Below are positions 43,035-53,442 of a DNA stretch of 64,000 nucleotides, piece by piece. Under the pieces are notes generated by a model that was not told the DNA's origin, ran no database searches, and worked only from the letters and a program-made list of their open reading frames with translations. The position numbers were made by a program, and so were the translations under genes. Source of the DNA: Diplonema papillatum (taxonomy: Eukaryota > Euglenozoa > Diplonemea > Diplonemida > Diplonemidae); assembly GCA_030068145.1 (NCBI GenBank), contig JAPJBO010000139.1:186001-250000 (forward strand), in the 5' to 3' direction. Numbering within the stretch: position 1 is the stretch's first letter; each line of letters opens with the position of its first letter.

Positions 43035-44885
43035 ATGACTTTGATACAGCACCCACCCACCAAAGGAACTGAACAAAATCTTAAAATGCGCGACTCGGGA
43101 ATGCGTTTTGTCGAAACATCGGTTGAAGAATTCGCGAGGCAAGACGCGTATACGAAGTACGATAAGTCATCGGGCACCATGAAGAGACGCTTCAAAGTGA
43201 CGAGAGCCTTTCTGGAGAAGGTCGCAGGAGCTGACCCGATCGGGTTCGTTGTATCTCTGTGTACAGAGACTGAGAAGGCCCGAATCTGGCGTGAGTTATC
43301 CGGTTCATTTCCTGAAACGTTCAACAGCATCACGCACGAGCTGACACGGCGCAAGATCGTGCAGGGTTTGGGATGGGTGAGGCAGCGGTACGCGGTAGTG
43401 GGCATGAAAGTTGGGGACAAGCTGTGGGCCAACAGACAGAACGGGGAAGAGGTGGCAAGAGGCGGGCGACCAACAAAGGTGACCCCGGAAATGAGGCAGC
43501 AGGCATTCGACGATCACGAGCAGGCATCGACACCAACGTCACGTGTCATCAAAAAGCTTTGCACCGCAGACGAGACGGTTGTCGCACAGAACGTTCTCGT
43601 ACCCTTCCAGCTGGTGTACGAAGAAAGCGACCTGAATCAAAAGGTGTCGTACACCACGTACCGCCGGCTACGTGGAGCCCAGTTCCAGCACCTTTCTCGA
43701 CGGACCGATGTGTGTGACACCTGTGCAGAAGGGAACATGATTAACAATCGCCTTCGTGAGTACATTGCCAGTAACAAGAAGTGGCTCACTTCGCAGTACT
43801 GGCGATCAGACGCGAGCCCCTTTTTTCTGTTCGGCGCTTTGGACGAACCTACTATTCCCCCCCAAGTCAAGAGCAGTTTAGCAGTTATGTTGCACCAGCT
43901 CATGGAAGTCCAGCTTCATCAGGAATCTGCGGCACGACAGAGGGCAGCTTACAATGCTCACCTCAAGAACCCACCACCCGGCTGTGTCGTGGTGACATTC
44001 GACTTTAAGCAGAAGGGAAAGTTGCCGATGCTGCCAGAAGAGCCTGGTCAGCTTTTTTACAACCAGGGGGCCTTCTCTCTCCTTGGGTTTGGCTTGCATT
44101 GGACAACTGGTGATTCGACCAAACGCCAGCACATTGACATACTGATGCGCACGCACAATCAGTGCTCGTTTGCCGCAGTGCGTGCTCTGGAGCGGGCAAA
44201 GGAATTCTTTCCGGAAGACAAAAAGTGTGTTTACTGGTGTGATTCTGGTAGGCATTTCCGAAGCCTCCTCTTCATCAGTCGCCTTCTCGAAGAAAAATCG
44301 ACGGCTTCGATAAACTTCTTTGAGGGCGGGCACGGCAAGAACGACCGTGACCAGCACTTCGGCTCTGTTAGCCGGGCACTCGACATGGCATCCCGCAAGA
44401 ACGCCGTGCAAACGTTGAACGATGTCAAAGGAGTGATAGAAAGGATTGCTTGCACAGCGGCAGTTCAAGTTCGTATCCGTTCACAAACCGCCACTTTCAA
44501 CGTCAGAAAGATAGGGAACGTCATGGTCATCGGGTCATATGAGAAAGACAGCCTTGGCAATGTGACAGTTCATGACTTCAGTGGTGAACCGGGGTGCAAA
44601 CTTCGAGCGAAAACCCGCCCTGTGGCCTTCACGTTCACGCCAAAGGTCTCGGACAAGCTGCCGCTGTGCAACTCAGATAGTGAGTGTGACGTACTGAGTA
44701 GCAGGAGTGAGTGCTCGTCATCTAGCTCAAGCGAAGGTCTGAAAGGAAGGCTCCATAAAAAGCGGCTCAAGAAGAAACAGGTTTTCGACGAGCTGGCTGC
44801 GAAAGACCAAAAAGAGGCTAAGAGAGCAAGAACCACTGGCAGGAAACCTGTAGCAAAGTCAGCAAGTCGCGGCACGAAGCGGTAG
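43035..44885 (+). CDS. Putative DDE-type transposase, unassigned family
   Basis: 616 aa, ATG start 28 bp inside the left inverted repeat, stop 59 bp before the right one. The N-terminal ~200 residues are basic and include a possible helix-turn-helix region (RGGRPTKVTPEMRQQAFDDH). A CDTC pair lies near residue 231. The central part has conserved-looking acidic motifs: VTFDFKQKG (~322), YWCDSGRHFRS (~400) and FFEGGHGKNDRDQHFG (~430), which could form a DDE/DDD catalytic triad. The C-terminus is Ser-rich then Lys/Arg-rich. It is the only well-supported plus-strand gene in the window. I do not recognise the superfamily; 4-bp ATAT duplication with long inverted repeats does not match piggyBac, hAT or Tc1/mariner. 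Confidence 0.82.
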   Translation: MTLIQHPPTKGTEQNLKMRDSGMRFVETSVEEFARQDAYTKYDKSSGTMKRRFKVTRAFLEKVAGADPIGFVVSLCTETEKARIWRELSGSFPETFNSITHELTRRKIVQGLGWVRQRYAVVGMKVGDKLWANRQNGEEVARGGRPTKVTPEMRQQAFDDHEQASTPTSRVIKKLCTADETVVAQNVLVPFQLVYEESDLNQKVSYTTYRRLRGAQFQHLSRRTDVCDTCAEGNMINNRLREYIASNKKWLTSQYWRSDASPFFLFGALDEPTIPPQVKSSLAVMLHQLMEVQLHQESAARQRAAYNAHLKNPPPGCVVVTFDFKQKGKLPMLPEEPGQLFYNQGAFSLLGFGLHWTTGDSTKRQHIDILMRTHNQCSFAAVRALERAKEFFPEDKKCVYWCDSGRHFRSLLFISRLLEEKSTASINFFEGGHGKNDRDQHFGSVSRALDMASRKNAVQTLNDVKGVIERIACTAAVQVRIRSQTATFNVRKIGNVMVIGSYEKDSLGNVTVHDFSGEPGCKLRAKTRPVAFTFTPKVSDKLPLCNSDSECDVLSSRSECSSSSSSEGLKGRLHKKRLKKKQVFDELAAKDQKEAKRARTTGRKPVAKSASRGTKR

Positions 44886-44944
44886 CCAACTCGATGGTAT
44901 TCCGCTGCTCTTTTCCTTCCTTCATCAGAATCAATCAAGGGACA

Positions 44945-45130
44945 TCGAAATCCAGAAAAACAGCGTTTTGTGCTCAAAAGAAGGCTCGCCGAGAGCATTT
45001 GAGCTCGAAATCGGCTCGCAAACATGGTTTTTGGGGGGGTGTGGGTCCTATACCCCACTTGCCCAGTATCTTACTATGCCAGAAAACATCTGCCCAAACC
45101 CCCCCCCCCCCCCCCTTTTGGCATCGTACC
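44945..45130. repeat. Right terminal inverted repeat of the 42.8 kb transposon
   Basis: Reverse complement of 42784-43007, starting TCGAAATCCAGAAAAAC and ending with GGCATCGTACC, then the ATAT target duplication. Confidence 0.92.
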
Positions 45131-46519
45131 ATATCGTAGCTGGCAGTCTCCTCGAGTGTATCCCTCAAGACCTTTGTGTACGTTTTGAAGCAGTACGTCC
45201 TTCCGTCTTCCTCGTCAGAGTCGCACTTAGCCCTGAACGCTGCAATCTGAGGCCAGATGTTGGCAGGCGCTAAAACCTTGGCAGAGCGGCGCGGATGAAT
45301 CAAAATGAACGGCACGGCGTGATTTCTTAGCAAGGTGCAGACAAGACTTTTGTCGGCGGGCATTTTCGGACCTCTCGAAGCTCACACACTTGGCAACCCG
45401 ATCGCACACTTGGAGAACATGAAAGGACTGGAAGGGTCGACGGCGCGATTTTGCAGGTTTTCACCTGTGCCGCTTTCGTATTGAACATTGAACGTGGAAG
45501 GTGGTGGTAGAAAAAGGAGGAAGAATGTATGAAACGAAAGACAAATAAGTATCAGAGGGTATCAGTGGCCACCGGTGGAAGGGTGTCTACAGGACCAGTA
45601 AGAGTAACGAGGCAAACCCAGCCTGCTGGGAACGGACGCACCGGTGTCTGCCCAGCTCCAGGTCGGGGAGATCGCCCCCCAGGTTCTCCCACGCTACCGT
45701 TCGGCGTTGCAGCCTCGGGATTTGTTGACTCTTGCTTGACGACCTGAACTTGTTTTTTGGTTGAAAAAGACAAACAATTTTGGGAGGTTCCCACTGCTTT
45801 GCTCAAAACCGGATGGGGCTCCTTTTTGGAGTGAAAGTTTTGATGGAATCGTTGCGCAATTGCGAGCAGGGGAAGCCCAATACTACTAAGCGTACAAGAA
45901 CTGGTTTCCCTTTCATAGTGGGATCGGCGCTCTTTTGTTCTCCTTCGTGCAATGTGGCGCAGTAGAGTCACCTGGGGACGCCACGCTTGTGATGAAAATA
46001 GAAAAGGTCCACGGAATGCGCTTCTTGCCGACTGTGTCCCATGTACACATTTCGGCGGACCACCATCAAGTGTGGAAGCTGCATGTCTGCGGACAAGACA
46101 GAGGTGTAGTCTGGTTTGACGGGCGGTTGTTGCCGCCGCAATTCCGCCTCAGGGAGAGGGCCTCCACGACCAGAAGATAGAAAAGGCCCTGCAGAGGGAC
46201 CCAGGTGGGCGGGGCATATACTCGCGGCTTTTTTGCTCGCCCGTTCCCCTACCCTGTCTCCGCTGTGGAAGGTTCGACGAATTCCACTTGCGACAAATCC
46301 GCAGGCGTTTTTGAATCATGGATGGAAACTGTGGCTTTATCGCCATTCCGTTGGGTAGCGGACGGTACGAATACCCGGACGGTAGGAACTCAGAGTCCAG
46401 AATCTGGGGGGGGACGGACCCCGAATAAACACATCCACGCACACTCCCGACAAGCTGAGCATGTGTCTCAAAGCACGAACCGACTTCGATCCCTTCTGTA
46501 TTACGAGCAGGAAGTAGCC

Positions 46520-46566
46520 AAGTAGCCGTAGTAGCCGTAGCCGTAGTAGCCGTAGTAGCCGTAGCA
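46520..46566. repeat. AGCCGT microsatellite
   Basis: Imperfect repeats of AGTAGCCGT and AGCCGT. Confidence 0.8.
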
Positions 46567-47483
46567 AATTGAACGGCTACAAGCTGTGACGGTAGAATGC
46601 ACAACGTAGCTGGAAGTATTCCAAAGCTGGTTCCGTGTTTTCTTGGACGGAAACACAAGAAGAAACGTACGAAGGCTATGGCGCCGAAACGGGAAAACAA
46701 AAGGGGGGAGTTGGGTTTCATTTTTCGCTGTTTCCACGGGGGGGGTCGGTCCTTGGGTACACTGGGGGGTTACCGCCCCCCCAATCGTGAGCAGCGCAAA
46801 TCAAGGTGATGCCTTCAAAAAGGAAACGGATCCGGCGCTTCCTATGTTTGCACGCACTTCCTTCAAGCCTGTTTTGTTCATCTAACGGGAGTGAGGATAA
46901 TACGCTGCCATCGATCGGTTTTTGTTCTTGACAAATAGCATCTGTTAGACACAAAAAAAAACGGATCTGGCGCTTCCTTTGTTTGTGCGCACTTCCTTAT
47001 CTACCGGGAGTGAGGATAGCACGCCATCGATCGGTTTTTGTTCTTGACAAATTGCATTCGACAGACACAATAATGGAAGCGGTGCATAAATACTGCCACC
47101 GGCACTTTCCTTTGAAGCGGAAAAACGCAGAAACCCAGACACGACCGGACTGCCGTGTGGACGCGGGGACCTACCTCTCGCGCTGACACCGCACTGATAC
47201 TCACTTCGGTAGAACACACTCAGATGAAAAAAAAAGAGAGAGACGAGCTAGATCCGGGAGGGACCCACCAGACCACGAGGCCGCCGGGGAACCTTGTAGG
47301 TTTCGCTTATTTCCCACGGAAGGCGGGGGGTGGAGGCTCGGTCCTGCTTTAGGCTACGTTAGGTCTCCGACTCCCGCCGACCGTGAGCAGCGCGAGCCCA
47401 AGAGGTCCGGTCAACAGTTTTTTTTTCCCCTGCCGTTTTTGCGTACCTTCAAAAGAACATTCTCCGGTGTCGGGGCTTGCGCT

Positions 47484-47727
47484 GATGAACGAAGCAGCGG
47501 GCAAACATCATGAACTGACAAAAAGGTGAAGCAGTTGACAAGGCAGTTTCTTGTCGTTCGCATGTAGTACTGTGCAGGGGATTTCCTGCATTTGCACTTT
47601 TTCGGCGGTAGTGCTCCGCATGTACAGTGGCGCTGTACAAGGTATTTTCTTTTGGCTTCTGCAGATTTCATGTGCAACCCCGTTTGCTCCGGAAATGTTC
47701 CCCTCAGTGCGCGGTGTACTACGACTG
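47484..47727 (+). repeat. Family B interspersed repeat
   Basis: TGATGAACGAAGCAGCGGGC, GAACTGACAAAAAGGTGAAG, TTTCTTGTCGTTCGCATGTA, TTTCCTGCATTTGCACTTTT and CCGGAAATGTTCCCCTCAGT, in the same order as at 27040. Confidence 0.78.
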
Positions 47728-47831
47728 GTAGTAACGAAGAAGAGGAAAAATAACCAGAACCCGCGCGCTCGCGGGGGGTAGGGAGGGGGGAGGCCCGAGA
47801 CCTTCACCCCCCCCCCCCGCGCCCCGCCTAC

Positions 47832-48986
47832 CTACGCGGCCGCGCTGTCGGCGTCGCCGTCTTCCTTGGCGCCCTTGGCGTCGGCGGACTTCGGCGTGTC
47901 GTCGCCGGGGGCCGAGGCCGCCGGGCTGTCCTGCGCGGCGGGCGCCGGGGCCGCGGCGGCGGCGGCGGCGGTGTCGTTGGCGTTGGACGCCGCCGTCGGC
48001 GATGCCGATGCGGACGTGTCACCGGCTTCGGAGGTCTTGTCCTCCTCCCCTCCTTCGTCCTGCTTCGCGGGCGGGTCGACCGGCTGCTGCGCGTCTCCGT
48101 CGTGCGACGCGGACGCGGCGCTCTTGTTGTCGCCGCCGTCGGAGGCCGGAGCCTGCCTCGGCGGGCTGCCGGCCGCCGTGTTGTCGTCCGTGCTGCTCGT
48201 CCGATGCTTCGGCGACGCCGTCGCCGACCCTTCCGGCTGGCTGCGCGCCGTATCCCCCCGTCCTGACTGGGACCGGTCGTTAAGCTCGTCATCGGACTCC
48301 GACACGTCGCTCAGCTTGTCGTCCGCCGGCCGCGCCGCGGCCGCCTGCCGCGGCTTCGCCGCCTCGTTCGCCCCGACCGGCGGCGCCGGCACCCTGCTAT
48401 TGCTAGCAGCCGCCGGAGACTCGTCGGTGTAAGGGTTCGCCCCCTGCTGCTGCTGCTGCTGCTGCCCGTCGTACGGCTGGCTCGACGAGGCCTGCGGGCC
48501 GTCGTAGTAGTACATGTCGCGCTCGGGCGCGGCCCTGGGCCTGTACGGGTACCTGCAGATGCGCTCGCACAGGGTCTCCGAACGCTCGCGTTCCTGTTCC
48601 CAGAGCAGGTGGTTGTACGTCGGCTGCCTGGACTGGATCCTGCGGAGCAGCTTCTGGTTCTCCTGCGTGATGCGGAGCAACTCCCTCTTCCGCGACTCGC
48701 GGTTGAGGGACTTCGCCTGCAGCGCGTTGTGCGTGTCGATGCCGGGGCGCTGCATGATTTCGGTCATCCGCTTGACGAGGGTGCGGTTGTCCCGCTCGAT
48801 CTCGCTGCAGAGCTCCTCCTCCCGCTGCGCCTTCTTCAGCTTCTGGTACAGGTGCGGGTACATAGTCGGCGTCTTGTTGTCGATGCTCGGTCGAATCCCA
48901 GCAAGCTTTCTGCGGTGCAACGAGTACGCTCGTTCCTGAACGCGCTTGCTGCACACGCGGCTCGCCTGTCTCTCTTCCCGGTACAT
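47832..48986 (-). CDS. CFAP97-domain (hemingway-like) cilia/flagella protein
   Basis: 384 aa from the ATG at 48986 (MYREERQ); in-frame codons further upstream are non-ATG. The first ~170 residues match the CFAP97/Hmw pattern: MYPHLYQKLKKAQREEE, IERDNRTLVKRMTEI, ALQAKSLNRESRKREL, RITQENQKLLRRIQS, then P-Y-N-HLLWEQE. In animals and protists this domain belongs to axoneme-associated proteins needed for motile cilia. The remaining ~210 residues are low complexity (polyQ, then S, A, D, P, K) and probably disordered. The region is strongly helical. A single exon suffices. It indicates a flagellated organism. Domain assignment is from memory of the family pattern. Confidence 0.85.
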   Translation of the reverse strand: MYREERQASRVCSKRVQERAYSLHRRKLAGIRPSIDNKTPTMYPHLYQKLKKAQREEELCSEIERDNRTLVKRMTEIMQRPGIDTHNALQAKSLNRESRKRELLRITQENQKLLRRIQSRQPTYNHLLWEQERERSETLCERICRYPYRPRAAPERDMYYYDGPQASSSQPYDGQQQQQQQGANPYTDESPAAASNSRVPAPPVGANEAAKPRQAAAARPADDKLSDVSESDDELNDRSQSGRGDTARSQPEGSATASPKHRTSSTDDNTAAGSPPRQAPASDGGDNKSAASASHDGDAQQPVDPPAKQDEGGEEDKTSEAGDTSASASPTAASNANDTAAAAAAAPAPAAQDSPAASAPGDDTPKSADAKGAKEDGDADSAAA

Positions 48987-49443
48987 CTTTGTTGTTGTTT
49001 CGCTGGTTTTGACGTACCGTTTAGATTCCTGGTTGATGAAAAGTTTGGTACGTATTCTCGCTGCTTTGTTTATGCGCACTTTTCCTTTAAACACCTGCTT
49101 TGTTCATCCAACGGGAGTGAGGACAGTACGCCACCATCGATCGGGTTTTATTCTTGACGAATTGCATTTGATAGGCACAAATGCAATCCATACTAAACGC
49201 ATGTGAGTCCAGCGCTGTGCTCCGGACACCACGACGGCACCCTTTGCACCTGAGCGCCTGCGCATCAGCCACTGTCCGGAATGAATCAAATTGCGTGCCG
49301 GGATGCTTTCAATTTGTATTCGACCCCACCTTTCTGTGCAGTCGTTTTCCTTCAGCGCTGGCCGCAGTGCTAGTGCTGTGCACAAACGACGATGTCGACA
49401 CAGCCCGCTTCTACTGACGTGACGGGCTCTGGAAAGTCGCGTC

Positions 49444-49624
49444 GCAGTGCTCTTTTTATCGGTCTCATCTTCGCAGTGCTCTTTTCATCGGTCTCATCTT
49501 CGCAGTGCTCTTTTCATCGGTCTAATCTTCGCAGTGCACTTTTCATCGGTCTCATCTTCGCAGTGCTCTTTTCATCGGTCTCATCTTCGCAGAGCTCTTT
49601 TCATCGGTCTCATCTTCGCAGTGC
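49444..49624. repeat. 29-bp minisatellite, six units
   Basis: Unit GCAGTGCTCTTTTCATCGGT plus CTCATCTTC, repeated six times head to tail with single-base differences, then a partial unit. 29 is not a multiple of three, so the open frames across it cycle through three frames and are not good gene evidence. Confidence 0.93.
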
Positions 49625-50709
49625 CTGCCGGAGCCTGCAAACAAACGGAGAGGAAAAATACGTACAGAACTGTTGGGCAGAACCGAATGTCAGACAGAAG
49701 CCAATCAGATGGAAGAAAACGGAAGACGTAGAATGTGGCAGCCCGGGTTCGTACAACTGCACATGTGCCGCCGGTGGCATGCGCTGTTGAACTGCGCATT
49801 GCGGGCCTTGTGGACGCGGTAGCTTTTCTTTAGTGTTTCGAACTGCGGAATAAGGAAAAAAAAAAACTCAAGGGGTGCCTTGGAAAGTTGTCTTGAGGTA
49901 ACCACCAGAACTTGACCGCAAGTTTTAGGAATTAGTTGGGAAGAGGTTGAACCGCGCCGTGCGACAAAAGCATGCGAGCGGGCGCGACGGTTGCCGGGCG
50001 GGCGAACGAAGGGCGGCACCCGGAACCGAGCGGCGTAAATGGCGCGAGAGTGGCAAGAAAAGGGGATTGCACACTGCAGCAGATACACAAGGCGTTTGCG
50101 TGAGTTTTTTTTTGTGTGCGAAAGCAGGGATTATTCTAATCCCCGAAATTCGGGAAATTCATGGTTAGAAAGTCTGTAGCATGGCCGGAAATATATTTTT
50201 TTTCCACATTGCGCGAGCTTTTTTGAATGGCCTGCAAGCCTGATATGCGACCTTCGTGGGCGTGTTGCTGCTTCGCCACTTTGTTGTAGACCCCACTTGT
50301 GGGTCCTGCAGGTGCTGCAGCCTCCGTGTCGCTGGCCTTGCAACACGAAAGGTTTTCACCAGAAAATCCCGTGGTTAAAAAAATCTTTTTAACCGGGCTG
50401 TTTTGAGATTTTTTTTTTGAAGAAACAATTTTTGAACCATGCACGATAATCCCTGTGCGAAAGTCCCACGGGTCCGGGAGTGGGGGGATATCCAGCGTAG
50501 GGACTGATTTTCGGCATGGATCCCGACTCTGGGACCCTGCTTTGTGGTACTTATGAGCATGCCCGCGAAATAAGCACCGGGCGGCAGAGTTTATTGATGT
50601 GTTTACTCATTCCTGCGGGGTACTGGCTCTGACGTTAACTAAAATACCGGCTTCTTAAAACTCGAATCAGTCGAGTCTCCGGTTGACCGTTGAGGCAGGG
50701 AAGGGTGTG

Positions 50710-51842
50710 TTCGATAAAACGAGCCAAGAGGAAATTGAAACAGTTGCTGACCACCGCGCCGAGCATCGGTCCGGCGGTGGTCCGCAACTGTGACGAGGGC
50801 CCGGCCAATGCAAACGGCCCGGAAATCCGAGTCTCGTCCACAAGCTCGCGAGCACCCTCGACACGTACTCAGTACTCTAGAAGCAATGGATGATATCCAA
50901 ACCTGTCAATGAACACAATTGGTGGACAAATCTGGTGCCAGCACCCGCGGTAATTCCAGCACCAATAGCGTATATTAATGCTGCTGCTGTTAAGAAGCTC
51001 GTAGTTGGCCAGATCTCAGGTTGCAAGGTGGCCCAGTTTGCTGGGCGAGTAAACGCGGTGGTTCCTGTCAGGCAGGTAGGGTTTGATTTTCACTTTTAAC
51101 TGGTTTGAGCAAGGGGCCCACATTGCAGAGACAAAACATTGTTCCGGCATCAACTGGGAACCAGAAACCACCGCCACAAAAGTCCAGTCCCCTGATTCGT
51201 CTCCAAAAAAAGAAAACGAGGGTCGAGCTGCCATCGAGCACTCTCGTTTCTTGTGGACGCTAATAAAACGTGGCTTCGAGGGCCCACTTCGTTTCTCTTC
51301 CGAACTGGCTGCTCAGTCCGAACATGCGAACGCAGTGGTATCGGCAGCACAAACCCCGTCCGATTTTCGTTTGGTATCACGAAAGTCACGAACCCGACTG
51401 AACAAATACAATGCATTCCTTTGTGCCGCATTGAAGTCGCAAGGCTGGAAAAGGCGGGTCTTCTTCCATGCATGGGGGGGGTGTCGCAATCCTTTCGGGC
51501 AATTTGTTGCGTTAGTGTCGTTTCGGATAGGGTACTAGCCCCCGGCAGTGCGCGTCGCAGCTGTTGGGCGGTATTAATGAGCGGTTCCGCTGGACACTCG
51601 AGTGTTGGCGGGAGGTCAATCGACGGACGAGTACCGCGCTATGCAAGCTTCGCACTACTGGTAGGGAGAGCAGTTGTGAAGCCAACTCGGCCCTTGGTGC
51701 TCGCGAGCTTGTGGACGAGACTCGGATTTCCGGGCCGTTTGCATTGGCCGGGCCCTCGTCACAGTTGCGGACCACCGCCGGACCGATGCTCGGCGCGGTG
51801 GTCAGCAACTGTTTCAATTTCCTCTTGGCTCGTTTTATCGAA
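50710..51842. repeat. Perfect 147-bp inverted repeat pair with 839-bp spacer
   Basis: 50710-50856 and 51696-51842 are exact reverse complements as far as I could read, base by base (starting TTCGATAAAACGAGCC). The spacer contains the SSU rRNA fragment. No target duplication is visible and the arms lack a transposon-like end motif. A recent inverted duplication or an assembly/fold-back artefact are both possible. Confidence 0.92.
50922..51010 (+). pseudogene. Small-subunit (18S) rRNA fragment
   Basis: About 90 bp matching the universal 530-loop region: TCTGGTGCCAGCACCCGCGG, TAATTCCAGC, CCAATAGCGTATATTAATG, CTGCTGCTGTTAA and AAGCTCGTAGTTGG. It has a substitution in the invariant GCCAGCAGCCGCGG (C for G), and no rRNA sequence extends on either side, so it is a dead fragment. 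The TTAATGCTGCTGCTGTTAA variant resembles euglenozoan 18S; most other eukaryotes have TTAAAGTTGTTGCAGTTAA there. Confidence 0.9.
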
Positions 51843-52529
51843 TTGGTTGATTGGAACGCGGCTGCGCATCTTGGAGGGGGGGTGGGGGGTCTTTCTGCTT
51901 TCTTCCCCCCTTCGCTTCGTTGTCCGGGGGGTGGAAACGTTGATGAGATGATATGAGACGATGCCGAAAACACCCCCCGCCCCCCTCCCCTTTGCACTAA
52001 TAAAATACTTTTCGACGTCACCCTTTACTGGCCCCGAAACCCCATCTGGGCCCGCTTGTGAGGCCCCTTTACCTTCACTTAACCCGCCAAAAACCGTTTA
52101 GGGCCCGTTTTGGGCCGCACAGACAGAGTTTCGGGGCCGGCATACACGTCAAAAAATGCTTTATTATTGCAAAGGGGAGGGGGGGGGGTTTGGCATGCTC
52201 AGGTTTTCCGAGGGAGGGCCAGGATGTCGATGAAGAGATACCGCCAAACCGTCTCGCGAGACTGGGCTGCGCCTGTTTGACAACCGCCAGCCACGCTGTG
52301 TATGAAAGATCTGGCCCGTTTGCGTGCCCATGTTTGAAGAGCGTTTGGAGGCAAGCGATCCCCAGCCGATATTGCAAGGGCGTTCGGCTCACCTGGAGGG
52401 ACTCTTTTATCATTTTGCTGGCTGCCCTGGGAAAGTCGAGTCGGAGTGAACCTGGCAAAGGGATGGATCTCGCCACAGATTTTTTGACGCGCGTTTCAAG
52501 AGAACATTTCCATTCGGGTCTTGCACTTG

Positions 52530-52652
52530 ACTGATGAACAAAATCACGGGCGATCAGCATCAGCTGATCAATGATGGTGAACTGGCAGGATGAGATAATA
52601 TGCTCTCCGCGCGTACTGAAATAATAATTCAAGTGCAGCTCCGGAAAATGTT
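52530..52652 (+). repeat. Family B repeat, partial
   Basis: TGACTGATGAACAAAATCACG, GCGATCAGCATCAGCTGATC, GGTGAACTGGCAGG and GTGCAGCTCCGGAAAATGTTC. Confidence 0.7.
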
Positions 52653-52929
52653 CTTTTTTTTTTTGAGCAGGCCGAGTTCCAGGCCCTCTCTTCAGGTTGT
52701 TCTTCTTCTTTTTCACCTGGTATGTCTTGAGTTAGGGATCTCCATGTGAAGCACGGACATGTAAACTGTGACAGTGACATGATCTTCAGTTTGGTGTTGG
52801 TTCGCTCATTGCTCAGACTTACATTTTTGGAACACATTGCAATGTCTCGAAAAAAAGATATGCAGGTGAACGACCTTGACTTCGCACTGCGCCCGCTTTC
52901 CTCTGCGGGGAAGTGCTTCGCAAGAGAGC

Positions 52930-53133
52930 TGAAGGATGTCTAAAGATAAAACAATGGTGTCACCAGGGTACGCGTGGTTATGCCGGTAAGCAGCAGCGGC
53001 TGCCGGTTTATCCCGTGACAGCTTTTATGAGTAATTGGATTTTGTGAATTAACTACGTGTGGAAAGAGTAGTGCTGGCACTCTTTCTGTTAGAATTTCCC
53101 TCGTAGCTCGCCGGGAAAGGGCACTCCAGAGTC
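52930..53133 (+). repeat. Family E repeat, copy 2
   Basis: TCTAAAGATAAAACAATGGTG, AGCAGCGGCTGCCGG, TATCCCGTGACAGC, AAGAGTAGTGCTGGCACTCTT and CCCTCGTAGCTCGCCGGGAA; matches 2140-2440 with deletions. Confidence 0.75.
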
Positions 53134-53318
53134 GTATTCACAACCAACAAAAAGGACTTCCGTGCGCGCGTGGTGATTCTTGCCCGGTACACACGGTACT
53201 GTCGCGTTGCGGAAGCGGTTTCTTTTTTCGACGACCCGTTTTTCAACTGTTTCTTTCCGTTTGACGTCGACTTTTTTTTTAAGCTGGTTGCAGCTTTTTT
53301 TCTTCGTTCTTCTTTCGC

Positions 53319-53442
53319 ATACGGACCTGCTTTGTAAAAAAAAATGCCGCCAGTTGCAGAACGACAGAGGTGGAAATGTGCCGCAGCCCACACGAACCAC
53401 AGGTAAATCCGTCGTTCGGTGCTGGGCGTAAGCGTTCGACAA
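53319..53442 (-). repeat. Family A repeat, reverse orientation, divergent
   Basis: Reverse complement of the family A core (CCTGCTTTGT, GCCAGTTGCA, GTGCCGCAGCCCACACGAAC, GCGTAAGCGTTCGACAA) with several substitutions and an A-tract interruption. Confidence 0.75.

Larger units (their letters stand above)
42784..45130 (+). mobile_element. Apparently intact DNA transposon with ~200-bp inverted repeats, family unassigned
   Basis: Ends GGTACGATGCC and GGCATCGTACC are flanked by the direct repeat ATAT (42780-42783 and 45131-45134). The inverted repeats run 42784-43007 and 44945-45130 and are nearly identical apart from an extra ~40 bp in the left arm and G-tract length. The element has split a family A repeat: its left half is at 42728-42779 and the right half (CTGGCAGTCTCCTC) follows at 45140. 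It holds one long intact frame between the repeats. Near-identical arms and an intact gene suggest recent activity. Confidence 0.92.
45131..47831. other. Intergenic region
   Basis: Begins with the right half of the split family A copy. A minus-strand frame from an ATG at 45363 toward the transposon reads about 75 residues with balanced protein-like composition (NHAVPFILIHPRRSAKVLAP), cut by the insertion; it may be a gene remnant but I cannot identify it. Further on are a GTAGCC microsatellite (46520-46566), a doubled segment (46905-46945 and 47015-47060, CATCGATCGGTTTTTGTTCT) and a family B copy. The CATCGATCGG motif also occurs at 49133. Confidence 0.55.

Noticed and set aside
49392..49790. 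132-codon plus-strand frame over the 29-bp minisatellite
   Set aside because: 29-bp units rotate through three frames, so the peptide is a by-product of the repeat.
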